DNA from: JALYXV01 sp963733505
GTDB taxonomy: Bacteria > Actinomycetota > Acidimicrobiia > Acidimicrobiales > Palsa-688
DNA length: 64,000 nucleotides
Reading direction: 5' to 3'
Assembly (NCBI GenBank): GCA_963733505.1
Contig: CAVTDW010000023.1
Coordinates: 186,001-250,000 of the forward strand
The notes below the pieces were generated by a model. The model was not told the origin of the DNA. It searched no databases and saw nothing but the letters and a program-made list of their open reading frames with translations. Shown here piece after piece: positions 26,174 through 36,669 of the stretch; position 1 is the first letter of the stretch, and every line of letters begins with the position of its first letter. Position numbers and translations under genes: made by a program.

Positions 26174-27100
26174 CTACGCCACATCCCGACGCTGGAAGAG
26201 CGCCGCGGCGATGGCGAACATGGCGACCGCCACGGCCGCGAGGTACAGCCCGGCAACCGCGACCGACCGTCCGTGGACACCGGTGGCATCGCCGGACTTG
26301 CCGCTGACGAAGACGATGGCGTTGCCGAGGATCAGCCAGCGGCGCCAGCCCTCGAGGAGGTTGCCGACCACATTCTCGATCACCAGGATGTAGGCGAACA
26401 GCACCCCCATGGCCGCGGCGGTGTTGCGCCCCACCGACGCGATGGAAAACCCGATCGTCGTGCCGATGGCGGCCATGGCCATGGCCCGCAGTCCGACGCC
26501 GCCCACCGAGCGCCACCACTGCCCGGTCGCGCCCGCGGTCGTGCCGTGCAGCAGCGCCGAGGGCAGGAGCACCAGTATCAGCAGCACCAGGCCGAGGAGC
26601 GTCAGCGCCATGCCCACCACCGTGGCGGACAGGACCTTCGCCGACAGGACCCGGATCCGCCGGGGCTCCCACGTGAGGATGGTGGTGATGGTGCGGCTGG
26701 GCCATTCGGCGCCGATGATGGAGGCGCCGATCAGGCTGGCCAGGATGACGAACGGGGCCGTCACCCCCTGGAGCACCCCTTTCACGCTGGTCAGGTGCAA
26801 CCGGGGATCGCGCACCCGAATCGCGTTGCCGGGAAGGCAGGCCGGCTGAATGTCGCCATTGGAGCCTCGGGTGAATTGCTGATCCTGCTGCCCCGGAGGG
26901 CAGATGGGAATGCCTTTGACGCTGGTCTGGGCCTGGGCCGCTTCGACCCGCGCCTGGTAGGTGGCCTCCGCCAGGTGGTGGGTCTTCAGAAAGGTGATGA
27001 TCCCCGCCACCACGATGCCGAGGGCGGCCAAGGCGAACGCCACCCGGACCAGGCGCCGGGCCAGCACCCGGCGGAGTTCACCGGCGAACAGGGCCTTCAC
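26174..27100 (-). CDS. ABC-2-type transporter permease
   Basis: This 308-residue membrane protein has an N-terminal transmembrane helix, a roughly 80-residue extracytoplasmic loop with two cysteines (ICPPGQQDQQ and QPACLPGN) and five further hydrophobic segments. It pairs with the ATPase that precedes it: its ATG at 27100 overlaps that gene's TGA. Architecture is that of two-gene ABC-2 exporters used for drugs, peptides or lipids; the substrate is unknown. Confidence 0.8.
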   Translation of the reverse strand: MKALFAGELRRVLARRLVRVAFALAALGIVVAGIITFLKTHHLAEATYQARVEAAQAQTSVKGIPICPPGQQDQQFTRGSNGDIQPACLPGNAIRVRDPRLHLTSVKGVLQGVTAPFVILASLIGASIIGAEWPSRTITTILTWEPRRIRVLSAKVLSATVVGMALTLLGLVLLILVLLPSALLHGTTAGATGQWWRSVGGVGLRAMAMAAIGTTIGFSIASVGRNTAAAMGVLFAYILVIENVVGNLLEGWRRWLILGNAIVFVSGKSGDATGVHGRSVAVAGLYLAAVAVAMFAIAAALFQRRDVA

Positions 27101-28020
27101 GAGGGGTTGGGCTCGGTGAGCTGGAGGAAGACCGTTTCGAGGTCCGCCTCTTCGGGGCGTAGTTCGGTCAGGAACATGTCCTGGTCGGACAGGATCTTGG
27201 TCACGGTGGCGGCCTGCGCCGGGTCGATCTCCACCCGTATCTGGTCGCCGACGAGTGAGGCCGCCAGGCCGGCGCTACGCAGGGCGTACAAGCCGGAGTG
27301 CAGCTCGCCGGGCGCCAGGCGGACCAGCATCCCGAGCGCGGTCGCCCCGGTCAAGACCGACTGGACCGAACCGGCGGCCACGCAGCGACCGTGCGAGAGG
27401 ATGGCGACGTTGTCGCAGGTGTGCTGGACCTCGGACAGCAGGTGGCTGGAGAGGAACACGGTCCGGCCTTCCCGGCCCAAGCTCAGCAGCAGGTCCCGTA
27501 CCTCCTTGATGCCCGCCGGATCGAGGCCGTTGGCCGGCTCGTCGAGCACCAGCAGGGCCGGCTCCTTCAACAGCGCCACCGCCAGGCCGAGACGTTGGCG
27601 CATACCGAGCGAGAACCCCCGGACCGGGTCGTCGGCCCGCTCGGCCAAGCCCACCTGTTCGAGGGTGCGGGTGACGGCGGCCGCGCCGATCCCGTTGAGC
27701 CGGCCGAGCAGGGCCATGTTCTCGCGCGCCGTCAAACCGGGAAATACCCCCGGCGTCTCGACCAGCGCCCCCACCCGGGGGATCACCGTGGGGAGATCCT
27801 TCTGGGCGTCCGCCCCGAGGACCCGGCACACGCCGGCAGTCGGTCGGACCAGGCCGAGCAGGCAACGGATGGTTGTCGTCTTGCCCGACCCGTTGGGGCC
27901 GAGGAAGCCGAAGACGCCGCCTTCGGGGACGCTCAGATCGAGCCCGTCCACCGCCTTGACCGGGGGGCGGCGCGGGCGGTGGTACTCCTTGCGCAGGCCT
28001 TCGACTTCGATCACCGCCAT
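27097..28020 (-). CDS. ABC-2-type transporter ATPase
   Basis: This 307-residue ATPase has Walker A GPNGSGKTTTI, signature FSLGMRQRLGLAVALL and Walker B LLVLDEPANGLDP, followed by a roughly 90-residue C-terminal domain typical of CcmA/bacitracin-type exporters. It is coupled to the permease by a four-base overlap. It runs convergently to nothing and is separated from the 28085 gene by 64 bases. Confidence 0.87.
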   Translation of the reverse strand: MAVIEVEGLRKEYHRPRRPPVKAVDGLDLSVPEGGVFGFLGPNGSGKTTTIRCLLGLVRPTAGVCRVLGADAQKDLPTVIPRVGALVETPGVFPGLTARENMALLGRLNGIGAAAVTRTLEQVGLAERADDPVRGFSLGMRQRLGLAVALLKEPALLVLDEPANGLDPAGIKEVRDLLLSLGREGRTVFLSSHLLSEVQHTCDNVAILSHGRCVAAGSVQSVLTGATALGMLVRLAPGELHSGLYALRSAGLAASLVGDQIRVEIDPAQAATVTKILSDQDMFLTELRPEEADLETVFLQLTEPNPS

Positions 28021-28084
28021 CGGCCCTACCGTACCGGCCGGGAGTGACGCCGTCGGTACGCTCGAATCTGCCGAGCAGCCAGCG

Positions 28085-28750
28085 CTACAAGGCCGGATTG
28101 GCTGATTCGACTTCGGCCTGCTGCTCAGATCGGCGGTCGCGGCGTTCGTCCTCGAGGTGGAAGCCGATCCAGATGAATGCAGCCGGGACCGCGAACGGCA
28201 GGACCAGCAGATTCAGCCAGTCCCAGAGCTTGTTGCCCTGGAACCCGGTCCAGCTCCAATCGAGCTGATACCCCCCGACGACCAGGACCACAAACACCAC
28301 GGCGGCGGCCGCCGCGATGAGACGCCAGTAACGCGGCGGCCCGTCCCGACCGAGCCAGAGGCCGCTCAGGCCGAGCACCGTGGGCAGGACGATGAGGTTC
28401 AGCCAGTCCCAGAGCTCCTTGCCCTCGAACCCCGTCCAACCCCAGTGGTAGCCGTAGCTGAGGGCGATGAACACGCCCAGCGCGGCGAGCAACGGGATGA
28501 CCACGAGCCGCCACCGGACGTGCATGTGGCGGGTTCGGATCCACAGCGGCTGGGCCCCGAGCACGATCGGGACCAACAGCAGATGCAGCCAGTCCCACAC
28601 CTTGTTCCCGCGGAACCCGGTCCACTCCCAGCCCATGCCATAACTCCCGGTGGCGGTGACCACCAGGCCGACGCCAACGGCGACCGCCACCAGCAGCGCC
28701 GTGTGCCGCGGGTCCCTCCGGGACGCGGGTGGCGTCGGTGTCGCCTCCAT
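28085..28750 (-). CDS. Membrane protein with three tandem WTGFxGNKxWDWL units
   Basis: This 221-residue protein holds three copies of a unit of roughly 70 residues: two hydrophobic segments plus a Trp-rich motif. The motifs are WEWTGFRGNKVWDWLHLLL, WGWTGFEGKELWDWLNLIV and WSWTGFQGNKLWDWLNLLV. About six transmembrane segments are predicted, with a charged C-terminal tail (EDERRDRRSEQQ). Related single WTGF...WDWL motifs occur in other bacterial membrane proteins of unknown role. I assign no function. It lies downstream of GNAT on the opposite strand, sharing a 33-base divergent gap. Confidence 0.75.
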   Translation of the reverse strand: MEATPTPPASRRDPRHTALLVAVAVGVGLVVTATGSYGMGWEWTGFRGNKVWDWLHLLLVPIVLGAQPLWIRTRHMHVRWRLVVIPLLAALGVFIALSYGYHWGWTGFEGKELWDWLNLIVLPTVLGLSGLWLGRDGPPRYWRLIAAAAAVVFVVLVVGGYQLDWSWTGFQGNKLWDWLNLLVLPFAVPAAFIWIGFHLEDERRDRRSEQQAEVESANPAL

Positions 28751-28783
28751 CGGTTCTGTTTACCAGCCGAATACCGTGCGGGC

Positions 28784-29293
28784 ATGGCCGCACACCCCGA
28801 CGCCCGTCGGCCCCGCGTCGAGCGGGTGACCGCCGAGGCGACCTATGCCTTGCGTCAGGAGGTCCTGCGGCCCCATCAAACCATCGCCGAGGTCGCCTTC
28901 CCTGGCGACGACGACGCCGAGACCGGCCATTTCGCGGCGTTCGCCGACGCCGACGCCGGCACCAGCGCCGCCGACCCCATCGGCATCGTCACGGTCCTGC
29001 ATCAACCCCCGCCCCTCGCCCACATCGCCGAACCCGAACGCTGGTGGCGGCTCCGGGGGATGGCCACGGTCGGGCGCCACCGCAGAGGCGGCGTGGGCTC
29101 GGCTCTCGTCGACGCCGCCCTCGGCCACGTGGCCGCCCAGGGCGGAGCCGGCGTCTGGTGCAACGCCCGGCTGCCCGCGGTCGAGTTCTACCGCAGGCAC
29201 GGCTTCGTCGAGAGTGGCGATCCGTGGGAAGAACCCGCCCTCGGGCCGCACGTGGCTATGTGGCGGAAGGTTCCCCGGCCCCCGCCGTCGTGA
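28784..29293 (+). CDS. GNAT-family N-acetyltransferase
   Basis: This 169-residue protein has the acetyl-CoA loop VGRHRRGGVGSALVDAAL and the C-terminal AVEFYRRHGFVESGD strand-helix typical of GNAT enzymes. ATG at 28784 gives the normal family length. It is divergent from the WTGF membrane protein and its 3' end overlaps the convergent treZ end by 38 bases. Substrate unknown. Confidence 0.82.
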   Translation: MAAHPDARRPRVERVTAEATYALRQEVLRPHQTIAEVAFPGDDDAETGHFAAFADADAGTSAADPIGIVTVLHQPPPLAHIAEPERWWRLRGMATVGRHRRGGVGSALVDAALGHVAAQGGAGVWCNARLPAVEFYRRHGFVESGDPWEEPALGPHVAMWRKVPRPPPS

Positions 29294-31051
29294 CCACCGC
29301 CACCGAGTCCGGCGGCAGGACAACCGCCCCGTCGTTCAGTACCACGCCCGGTTCCGACGTCGCCAGCAAGCACGCAACTCCGACGCAGGCCCGCGCCCAA
29401 GCAACGACGACGCCGGCAGGGTGACCGCCTCGGCCCCGAGGTTGACGGCCACCGCCACCGGCCCCCGCGCCATGACCAGCCAGCCCAGCTGAGCATCAAA
29501 CGCCGTGCGGACCTGGTCGCGACGCCCGTCGGTCAGCACCGGCAGGCGGCGTCGCAACGAGATCATGGTGGTGTACCACGCCAGCATGGCGGCGTGCTCC
29601 GGCGCATCCACCTCACCCCAGTCGAGCTTGGACCGGGTGAACGTGCCCTCGTCCTGCGGGTCGGGTATGTCCTCCGGCGCCCACCCGAACGAGGCAAACT
29701 CCCGCCGCCGTCCCTCGCTCACGGCCTGCCCGAGCGACGGGTCCTGGTGGTCGGTGAAGTACATGAACGGGGCGCTGGCCGCCCACTCCTCGCCCTGGAA
29801 CAGCATCGGGACGAACGGCGCCAGCACCGTCAGCGCGGCGCCGACCTTGGCCCGGCCCAGCGTCATGTTCTCCATATGGGTCTTGCGATCGCCGACCGCC
29901 CGGTTGCCGACCTGGTCGTGGTTGTGGAGGAACACGATGAAGTGCTCGCCTCCCACCCCTGGTGCCGGCCGCCCGTGCACCCGCTTGCGGTACGCCGAGT
30001 AGTCCCCCGTGAACACCCACGCGTCTCGCAACGCCTTGGCGAGCTGCGCCAGCGACCCGAAGTCGGCGTAGTACCCGTCGCGCTCGCCGGTGAGCGCGGC
30101 GTGCAGGGCGTGGTGGAACTCGTCGGCCCACACCGCATCCACGCCGAAACCCCCGCAGTCGCGACTGCCGACGATGCGGGGGTCGTTCAGGTCCGACTCG
30201 GCGATCACGAACAACGGCCGGCGTTCGTGGGCCGCCAGCCGGTGCACCGCGTCAGCCAACTCCTCGGTGATGGGGTAGGCCGAGTCGTCCTTGAAGGCGT
30301 GCACGGCGTCGAGGCGCAGGCCGTCGCAGTGGTAGTCGTGCAGCCACATCAAGGCGTTGTCGACCACGAGCGCCCGGGCGCCACTGTTCCATGCGTCGTC
30401 GAAGTTCACCGCCGGACCCCAGTTGGTGCTGTGGCGCTCGGTGAAATAGGGCCCGTACTCGGCCAGGTAATTCCCCGACGGGCCGAGGTGGTTGTACACG
30501 ACGTCCATCACCACGCCGATGCCCCGGGCGTGGCAGGCGTCGACCAGCCGCTTCAGTCCGTCGGGGCCTCCGTAGGCGTCGTGGGGGGCGAAGAGGTCGA
30601 CGCCGTCGTATCCCCACCCCCGCTCCCCCGAGAACGCCGCCACCGGCAACAGCTCGATCCCGTCGACGCCGAGCGAGACCAGGTGGTCGAGCCGTTCGAT
30701 GACGGCGTCGAAGGTCCCCGCGGGCGTAAAGGTGCCCACGTGCAGCTCGTACAGCACGGCCGATGGCAGGTAGAGACCCCGCCACGAACCGTCATGCCAG
30801 TCGAAGGCGCCGTGGTCGACCACACGCGACGGGCCGTCGACGCCGAAAGGCTGCCACGCGGTCCGGGGATCGGGCCGGGGCGGTCCGCCGTCCAGGCTGA
30901 AGGCGTAGTCGGTCCCCGGGCCCGCCTCCTCCACCTCGGCCGCCCACCAGCCCGCCTCCGACGGCACCGGCGCCATGGGCCAGCGCCGGTCGCCGACGAC
31001 GACATCGACGCGCGACGGCACCGGTGCCCACACGGTGAAGCGGTGCGCCAT
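29256..31051 (-). CDS. treZ: Malto-oligosyltrehalose trehalohydrolase (3'-end frameshift)
   Basis: TreZ releases trehalose from maltooligosyltrehalose made by TreY. It starts with a CBM48-like domain (RFTVWAPVPSRVDVVV) and continues with a GH13 barrel: DVVYNHLGPSGNY, GLRLDAVHAF (nucleophile Asp), FVIAESDLNDPR (acid Glu) and LHNHDQVGNRA. Near 29375 the frame changes. The visible stop at 29336 follows unconserved residues, whereas the other frame reads LLATSEPGVVLNDGAVVLPP and ends at TAG 29256, which fits the family C-terminus. One missing base explains this. It follows treY by seven bases. Confidence 0.9.
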
Positions 31052-31058
31052 CGGCGGG

Positions 31059-33750
31059 TCAGCCCCGCGCCAGGACCGCGACCGGCAAGCGCGACAGCAG
31101 CCCCGACAGCGTGGCGTCGCGACCGCCGCCGCACGTCAGGCCGGTCAGGACGTCGGTCCACTCACCCGGAGGAAGCGGGAGCACGGTGTCGCCCCAGCCC
31201 CACGCCCGAGCCAGGTCCACCCCGAGCGGGAGCCGGGGCACGACCGTCACCAAGCCCGCGCTGCGGCTGAAGGCGACCACGTGGTCCGCCTTCTCGCCGT
31301 GCGCCGCCAGCGGGCGGTAGTGCGACTCCGCCCCGTACGCCGAGGGCCGCCGCCGCCGGTCCATCAGCAGCCGGTGCGTCACCCACAGCTTGGCGGCCCC
31401 GAGGTCATCGACCGCCGGCGGCTCGTCGCCGGACCCGGCGACGAAGCCGGACAACAGCCGCCGCCGGACGTCGTAGTCGACCGGCCGGCGGTTGTCAGGG
31501 TCGACCAGGCTGTGATCCCACAGCTCGGTCCCCTGGTAGAGGTCGGCAAAGCCAGGGGAGGTGAAAAGGAGGACCGTCTGGGCCAACGAGTTGACCCGCC
31601 CCGCTTCGACGATGCGCTGCTCGGCCAAGAAACGCTCGAGGTCGGCGACGAACCACGCGTCCGCCAGTACCGAGGTCACAAAGGAGCGCACCGCCTCGTC
31701 GTAGTCGCCGTCGGGCGACACCCAGGAGGTATGGACCTTGGCCTCCTTGGTCGCCTTCTCCATGTAGGCCTGCACCCGGTCGACCTCGATCGGCCATGCC
31801 CCCACCAGGGTCTGGTACAGCAGGTACTCGTCGTTGCGATCGGGCGACTCGCCCCCGCTGGCCAGGCGGTATTGGTCGTTGTGGTCCGACCAGCGGCCGA
31901 TGGCGTCGCGCCACGGCCCCGGGATCTCCGACAGCACGTTGATCCGCGACCGGGTGTCGGGTCCCCGTTTGGTGTCGTGCGTCGCCAGGGTCAACAAGGT
32001 GCGGGGCCAGCGCTCGGCCGTCTGCTGGCACCCGGCGTGGAACCGACCAAGCGCCCCGTCGACGACGTCGGGGCTTCCGCCCGACCTCGTTCAGGGAGAT
32101 CAGCCGGTTGTACCGGTAGAACACCGTGTCTTCCACGCCCTTGGCCATGACCGGTCCGCTGAGTTGCTGGAAGCGGGCGACCAGGTCCTCCTCCCGTTCG
32201 CCTGGGTACTCCAGGCGCAGCAGGTCGCCGAGGAACCCCAGCAGGTCGGCATCGAGGTCGGGCCGGCGCCGGCATGCCTCGGTGATGGCCTGGTCGATCA
32301 CCCGGCAGTCGGCCTCGCGGACCGGGGCCCCGGGCCGGAGGTAGGTCCGGTACACCGGGAAACAGGCCAGCACCTCGCGGAGCGCCTCCCGCAACTCCCG
32401 CCGGGTGTAGTCCCGGTAGCAACGGTGGCGCTCGCTGACCAACGCCCATGCTCCGGTCAGCCGCTCGACCTCGGCGGCCAGCTCCTCGTCCATGATCTGC
32501 ATCTTCGAGTCGTGGACCAGCTCCGGATAGTCGAACGCGAAGCCGATGAAGGCGTCGTAGCCCTCGGTCAGGGCGGCCATGTTGTCGCTGGCGACGAACA
32601 GGCCGTTGACCCGGTTCAAGAACTCGTAGCCGGTGGTCCCGGCAACGGGCCAGGTCTCGGGCAACTCCTCGTCGGGTGCCAGGATCTTCTCGACCACGAC
32701 CCAAATGGCCCCCGTGGCTTGGCTCAGCCGGACCAGGTACCCCTCGGGGTCACGGAGGCCGTCGATGTGATCCACCCGCAGGCCGTTGACCAGGCCGCCG
32801 GCGACCAGCGAGCCGATCAGGCCGTGGGTGTCGGCGAACACCTGCGGATCCTCGACCCGCAGGCCCACCAGGGTCTCGATATTGAAGAACCGGCGGTAGT
32901 CGAGCTCCTCGCTGGCGGTCCGCCAGAAGGCCAACCGGTAGTTCTGGCGTTCGAGGAGCTGGTGGAGCTCGTCGGGGTCGTCGTTGATCTCCTTCAACTC
33001 GGCGTCGATGGCGGCCGCCACGTCCGGTTGCTTCTCGACCAACCGCCGCAGGCGCAGCTCGAGGATCCGGCTCCCCCGCTGGCGCTCGGCGGCCAGGACG
33101 GGATCCCGAATGATGGCGTGGGGCAACTCGCCGAAGGCGATGGCCATGGCCGCCAGCTCCTCCGACGACACCTGCGACGCGGCTCGGGCCAGCAGTTCGT
33201 TGATGCTGCGCGGCGACACGGGCAGGGTGTGGTCGCCATAGTGAACCTCGAACGAACCGCCCGAACGCTCGACCCGTATCTGTCCCGCGTCGAGCACCCG
33301 CCCGTACTGCTCGCCCAGGATGGGAACGAGCACACTGCCCATCAGCTTGCGCTCGGGGGGATCCCAGTCGATGTCGAAGTAGGAGGCGTAGGGGCTGGAC
33401 GGGCCGTTGGCCAGCACGTCCCACCACCACCGGTTGTCCCGGCCGTCGAGGGCCATGTGGTTGGGGACGATGTCGAGGACCTGCCCGAGCCCGTGGCTGT
33501 GCAGCTGGTCGACCAGGGCGGCGTAGGCCTCGATTCCCCCGAGCTCCACGTTGAGCCGGTTGGGATCGACCACGTCGTAGCCGTGGGTGCTCCCGGCGGC
33601 CGCCTGGAGGCTCGGCGAGCAGTAGGCGTGGGTGACTCCCAGGTCCGACAGGTAGCCGGTGATGTGGGCCAGGTCGGTGAAGGTGAACCCACGATGGAGC
33701 TGCACCCGGTAGGTGGCCCACACCTCCGAGCGGCCCGGCGGCGTGGTCAT
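31059..33750 (-). CDS. treY: Malto-oligosyltrehalose synthase (frameshifted)
   Basis: TreY isomerises the reducing-end alpha-1,4 bond of maltodextrins to alpha-1,1. GH13 motifs are DIVPNHMALDGRDNRWWWD, GLRVDHIDGLRDPEG, VEKILAPDEELPE and, in the C-terminal half, TLATHDTKRGPDTRSRI. The frame changes at the GGG near 32078: removing one G joins LISLNEVG to GSPDVVDGALGRFHA without a gap. With treZ it forms a two-gene trehalose operon; a treX debranching gene is not in the window. Trehalose would serve as compatible solute and, in actinobacteria, as an envelope-lipid sugar. Confidence 0.93.
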
Positions 33751-33811
33751 GGGGCAGTCACGGTGCAGCCTCTACCCATCAGGTATGCCGCTCACACGAA
33801 GGCAGATGGAA

Positions 33812-34612
33812 TCAGGCAGTCAGCACGACGGCGGCGTCGGGCTCGATCACCCGGAAGCTGAAACTCTCCTCGAAGTACAGCTGCACCTCGGCCTCGTCGT
33901 GGTCCAGGTAGCCGATCGAGATGTCCTCGCCGCAATCGAGGACGAAGTCGCCCCCCCGGAGGCTGACCACCACTCCCCCGGCCAGGCCGGGGGTGCGCAC
34001 CACCGGTCCGCCCAGGATCTGGCGCAGGTGGTCCATGAGCAGGTCCCCGGCCTCGCTCGTCTCGAGGACGTCGATGTAGGCCGCCGGGCTGACGGCCAGA
34101 CCGTAGGGCCCCGCGATACCCGAGCCCAGCAGCCTGTTGACCGCTTCGGACACCCGAGCCGGGTAGGCCCGGGCGTCGTCGCCGAGCGCAACCGACGGGT
34201 GCGACGACCGCTCCGTGATGCCCTCGATGCCCGCGGCCGGGTAGCCGTAGAGGACGGCCGCGTTCTCGGCCACCGCCAGGCGCTGGGCCGCGGCGTCGAG
34301 TTCGGGGAAGTCGAGATCCTCGGCCCCGCGGTCAGCGTCGCGCAGTTCCGCCCGGGACACGAGGAAGGGGGTCCGCAACTCGACGAGGGGCAATACCCGG
34401 CGCTGGGCGGCCGAGACGCCTTCGGCCGGCCCGTCGATGGCCCGCACCCGGCCCAGGTCAGTCGCCGAGTGCGACCAGCCGGCGGGGCCGTTGAAGTCGA
34501 CCAGTTTGCGAGCCGCCAGGTAGGTGGCGAGTCGAGGCTTGGCGTCATCCTCGATCGCCTTCCACCCGGTACCGGTGATCGGGGCGAAGTCCTTCAGCAG
34601 ATGGTTCATCAC
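33812..34612 (-). CDS. Encapsulin shell protein (family 1, linocin-M18-like)
   Basis: This 266-residue protein has the HK97-like encapsulin pattern: MNHLLKDFAPITGTGWKAI at the N-terminus, RRVLPLVELRTPF in the middle and IGYLDHDEAEVQLYFEES near the C-terminus. It self-assembles into a cytoplasmic protein nanocompartment. The ATG at 34612 overlaps the TGA of the cargo ferritin gene (ATGA), the usual cargo-then-shell order. Together they would store iron away from oxidative damage. Confidence 0.93.
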   Translation of the reverse strand: MMNHLLKDFAPITGTGWKAIEDDAKPRLATYLAARKLVDFNGPAGWSHSATDLGRVRAIDGPAEGVSAAQRRVLPLVELRTPFLVSRAELRDADRGAEDLDFPELDAAAQRLAVAENAAVLYGYPAAGIEGITERSSHPSVALGDDARAYPARVSEAVNRLLGSGIAGPYGLAVSPAAYIDVLETSEAGDLLMDHLRQILGGPVVRTPGLAGGVVVSLRGGDFVLDCGEDISIGYLDHDEAEVQLYFEESFSFRVIEPDAAVVLTA

Positions 34613-34998
34613 GCCTCCTCTGGTGTGTCGCGTGCGCCTCCAAGGCCGAGCGAACCGTCGCCGGCCTGACCATCACCACCACCACTTCCTGTGCCGGTGA
34701 TCGCGGCCTCCTCGAGCTCGGTGATCGGACCTTCGGTGAACAGGTAGGTCCGCAGGACCTCGTCCAGTTTGGGGTCGTGGCGCCGCAACCATTCCAACGT
34801 CATGGCCGCATGTTCCTTCTCCTCGTCCCGGTTGTGGGCGAGGATGGCCGCCAACGTGGGGTCGCTGGTGGCCGCGACCCGCTGGTCGTACCAATCGACC
34901 GCTTCGAGTTCCTCCTTCAGCGAGGTGATCGCACGATGGCGGTCGACGGTCGCGTCATCGAGCAACTCAGCAGGCTCATGTAAGCCTTCGCTAGCCAT
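34609..34998 (-). CDS. Encapsulated ferritin-like protein (EncFtn cargo)
   Basis: This 129-residue two-helix ferritin-like protein oxidises Fe(II) inside the encapsulin shell. The ferroxidase residues are E32 in EELEAVDWYDQR and the DEEKEHAAM motif at residues 58-66, closely matching Rhodospirillum rubrum EncFtn. The C-terminal tail is Gly-rich and ends with the cargo-loading peptide DGSLGLGGARD. A strong AGGAGG ribosome-binding site precedes ATG 34998. The 184-base gap upstream must contain the operon promoter; no clear hexamers stand out. Confidence 0.93.
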   Translation of the reverse strand: MASEGLHEPAELLDDATVDRHRAITSLKEELEAVDWYDQRVAATSDPTLAAILAHNRDEEKEHAAMTLEWLRRHDPKLDEVLRTYLFTEGPITELEEAAITGTGSGGGDGQAGDGSLGLGGARDTPEEA

Positions 34999-35182
34999 TG
35001 GCGGGCCTCCTGGTCGGGGTCGGAACGTAACGGCGCGCAGCGTCAGGCCCCAACGTACCGGTCGGTCGATACTGCTTTACCCCGTGGATGCGTGGATCAT
35101 CATCACCTTGGCACGAGGATCCTGAAAGACTTGTGGTCTTGCATGACATCGGCTGCTTCCCCACGTCTCACCGAGCCATGCC

Positions 35183-36292
35183 GTGAATCGCCCCATGCCC
35201 CCGCCGTGGATGCGGCCCTCGGGTATGAGCCGCTCCCCGGCCATGCAACGGATCTACCTCCGCCGCCGCATCGTCGCCGGCGTCGTGGTGCTCGGCATCC
35301 CGATACTCGTCATCATCCTGCTGACGAAAGGAGGCGGTGGCGGGGGCGGCTCGAAGGTGGGCACGGGCGCGACCACCACCACCTCGCCACGAGCAACGAC
35401 GACCGTTCCCCCGACCCTCGTGGTGGCGGCGACGAGCTGGCACCTCCCCATCCCGCTGGCCCGATCGGTCGTGCTGCCGGTCAACACCAACATCGGGGTC
35501 TTCGGCGGCCTGACCACGGCGGCCACCAGCAAGACGATCTACCAGATCGACCCGGTGACGGGCATCGCAACCAATGTCGGCTCCCTGACGGCGGCGGTAC
35601 ACGACGCCGCCGGCGCCGTGATCGGCAGCAACTACTACGTCTTCGGCGGCGGCGCGGCCACCGAGTCGGCCGCGGTGCAGCAGTTCGGCTTCAGCAACTC
35701 CGACCACATGATTGGCACGGCTATCGGAAACCTGCCCGCCAAACGAGCCGACTCGGCCGCCGTCACGGTCAACGGACAGGTGTACCTGGTCGGGGGCTTC
35801 GACGGGAAGCAATGGCTGGCCGACGTCTTGTCCACGACCGACGCCAAGTCCTTCACCCCTCAGGCACAGCTCAACCCCGCAGTGCGTTACCCGGCCGTCG
35901 CCGTACTCAACAACAAGCTGTACGTGATCGGCGGCGAACTGTCGCCCCGCCAGGCCGATGCGACCACGATCCAGCAGATCGACCTCCAGTCGTTCGCGGT
36001 CGCCAACCTGAGCCCCTTGCCCGTCGGCCTATCCCACGCCTCGGCCGCCACGCTCAACGACACCATCTACGTCTTCGGCGGTCGCTCCGGGGGACACGCC
36101 ATCGACACGATCAGCGTGCTCAATCCCACAACCGGGCAGCTGCAGGTGGTCTCGCATCTGCCCACCCCCCGCTCCGACATGGGCGTGACGGTGGTCGGTC
36201 AGACCGTCTACCTGGTGGGCGGCGAAGGTGACACGGCCAAACCGGTCAACACCGTATTCACCGTTCGGTTGGGGACGCCGGGAGGCGGCTGA
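35183..36292 (+). CDS. Membrane-anchored Kelch-repeat beta-propeller protein
   Basis: This 369-residue protein has one N-terminal transmembrane segment (IVAGVVVLGIPILVIILL, about residues 29-46), a Gly/Thr-rich linker and then Kelch repeats, with VFGG, VFGGG, LVGGFD, VIGGE, VFGGRSGG and LVGGEGD marking successive blades. It probably sits outside the membrane and binds a ligand or partner; no catalytic motif is visible. GTG at 35183 is the first start. The next gene begins four bases after its stop. Confidence 0.8.
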   Translation: MNRPMPPPWMRPSGMSRSPAMQRIYLRRRIVAGVVVLGIPILVIILLTKGGGGGGGSKVGTGATTTTSPRATTTVPPTLVVAATSWHLPIPLARSVVLPVNTNIGVFGGLTTAATSKTIYQIDPVTGIATNVGSLTAAVHDAAGAVIGSNYYVFGGGAATESAAVQQFGFSNSDHMIGTAIGNLPAKRADSAAVTVNGQVYLVGGFDGKQWLADVLSTTDAKSFTPQAQLNPAVRYPAVAVLNNKLYVIGGELSPRQADATTIQQIDLQSFAVANLSPLPVGLSHASAATLNDTIYVFGGRSGGHAIDTISVLNPTTGQLQVVSHLPTPRSDMGVTVVGQTVYLVGGEGDTAKPVNTVFTVRLGTPGGG

Positions 36293-36295
36293 GCG

Positions 36296-36583
36296 GTGCT
36301 CCGCCACGTCGTGCTGCTCCGCCTCAACGACTCGGCGACCCCCGAGCAGGTCGCACACATCTGCGCCGAGCTGGCCGGACTCAAGTGCCTGGGACCGGCG
36401 GGGTTCACCGTCGGTCCCGACCTGGGGCTGCGCCCGGGCAACATGGACCTGGCCGTCGTCGCCGACTTCGACAGCGTCGAGGCGTTCACCGCCTACGACC
36501 ACGACCCGGAGCACGATCGGATCCGCCGGGAGCTGATCGCCCCGATCACCGAGCGCATCGAACGTTGCCAGTTCGAGGTGTGA
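36296..36583 (+). CDS. Dabb (stress-responsive A/B barrel) domain protein
   Basis: This 95-residue protein begins LRHVVLLRLND and contains DLAVVADFDSVEAFTAYDHD, the Dabb-family pattern of a dimeric ferredoxin-like barrel. Members include stress proteins and small cyclases; no specific role can be assigned. The GTG start lies four bases after the Kelch gene, so the two are probably co-transcribed. Confidence 0.82.
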   Translation: MLRHVVLLRLNDSATPEQVAHICAELAGLKCLGPAGFTVGPDLGLRPGNMDLAVVADFDSVEAFTAYDHDPEHDRIRRELIAPITERIERCQFEV

Positions 36584-36669
36584 GCCGGGCGGCGCTCGGC
36601 GTCAGGCGCCGAGCGCTCGCATCCCTCTCGTCGGCGCTCCGGCGGTAAAAGCGGGGACTTTTCCCCGTG

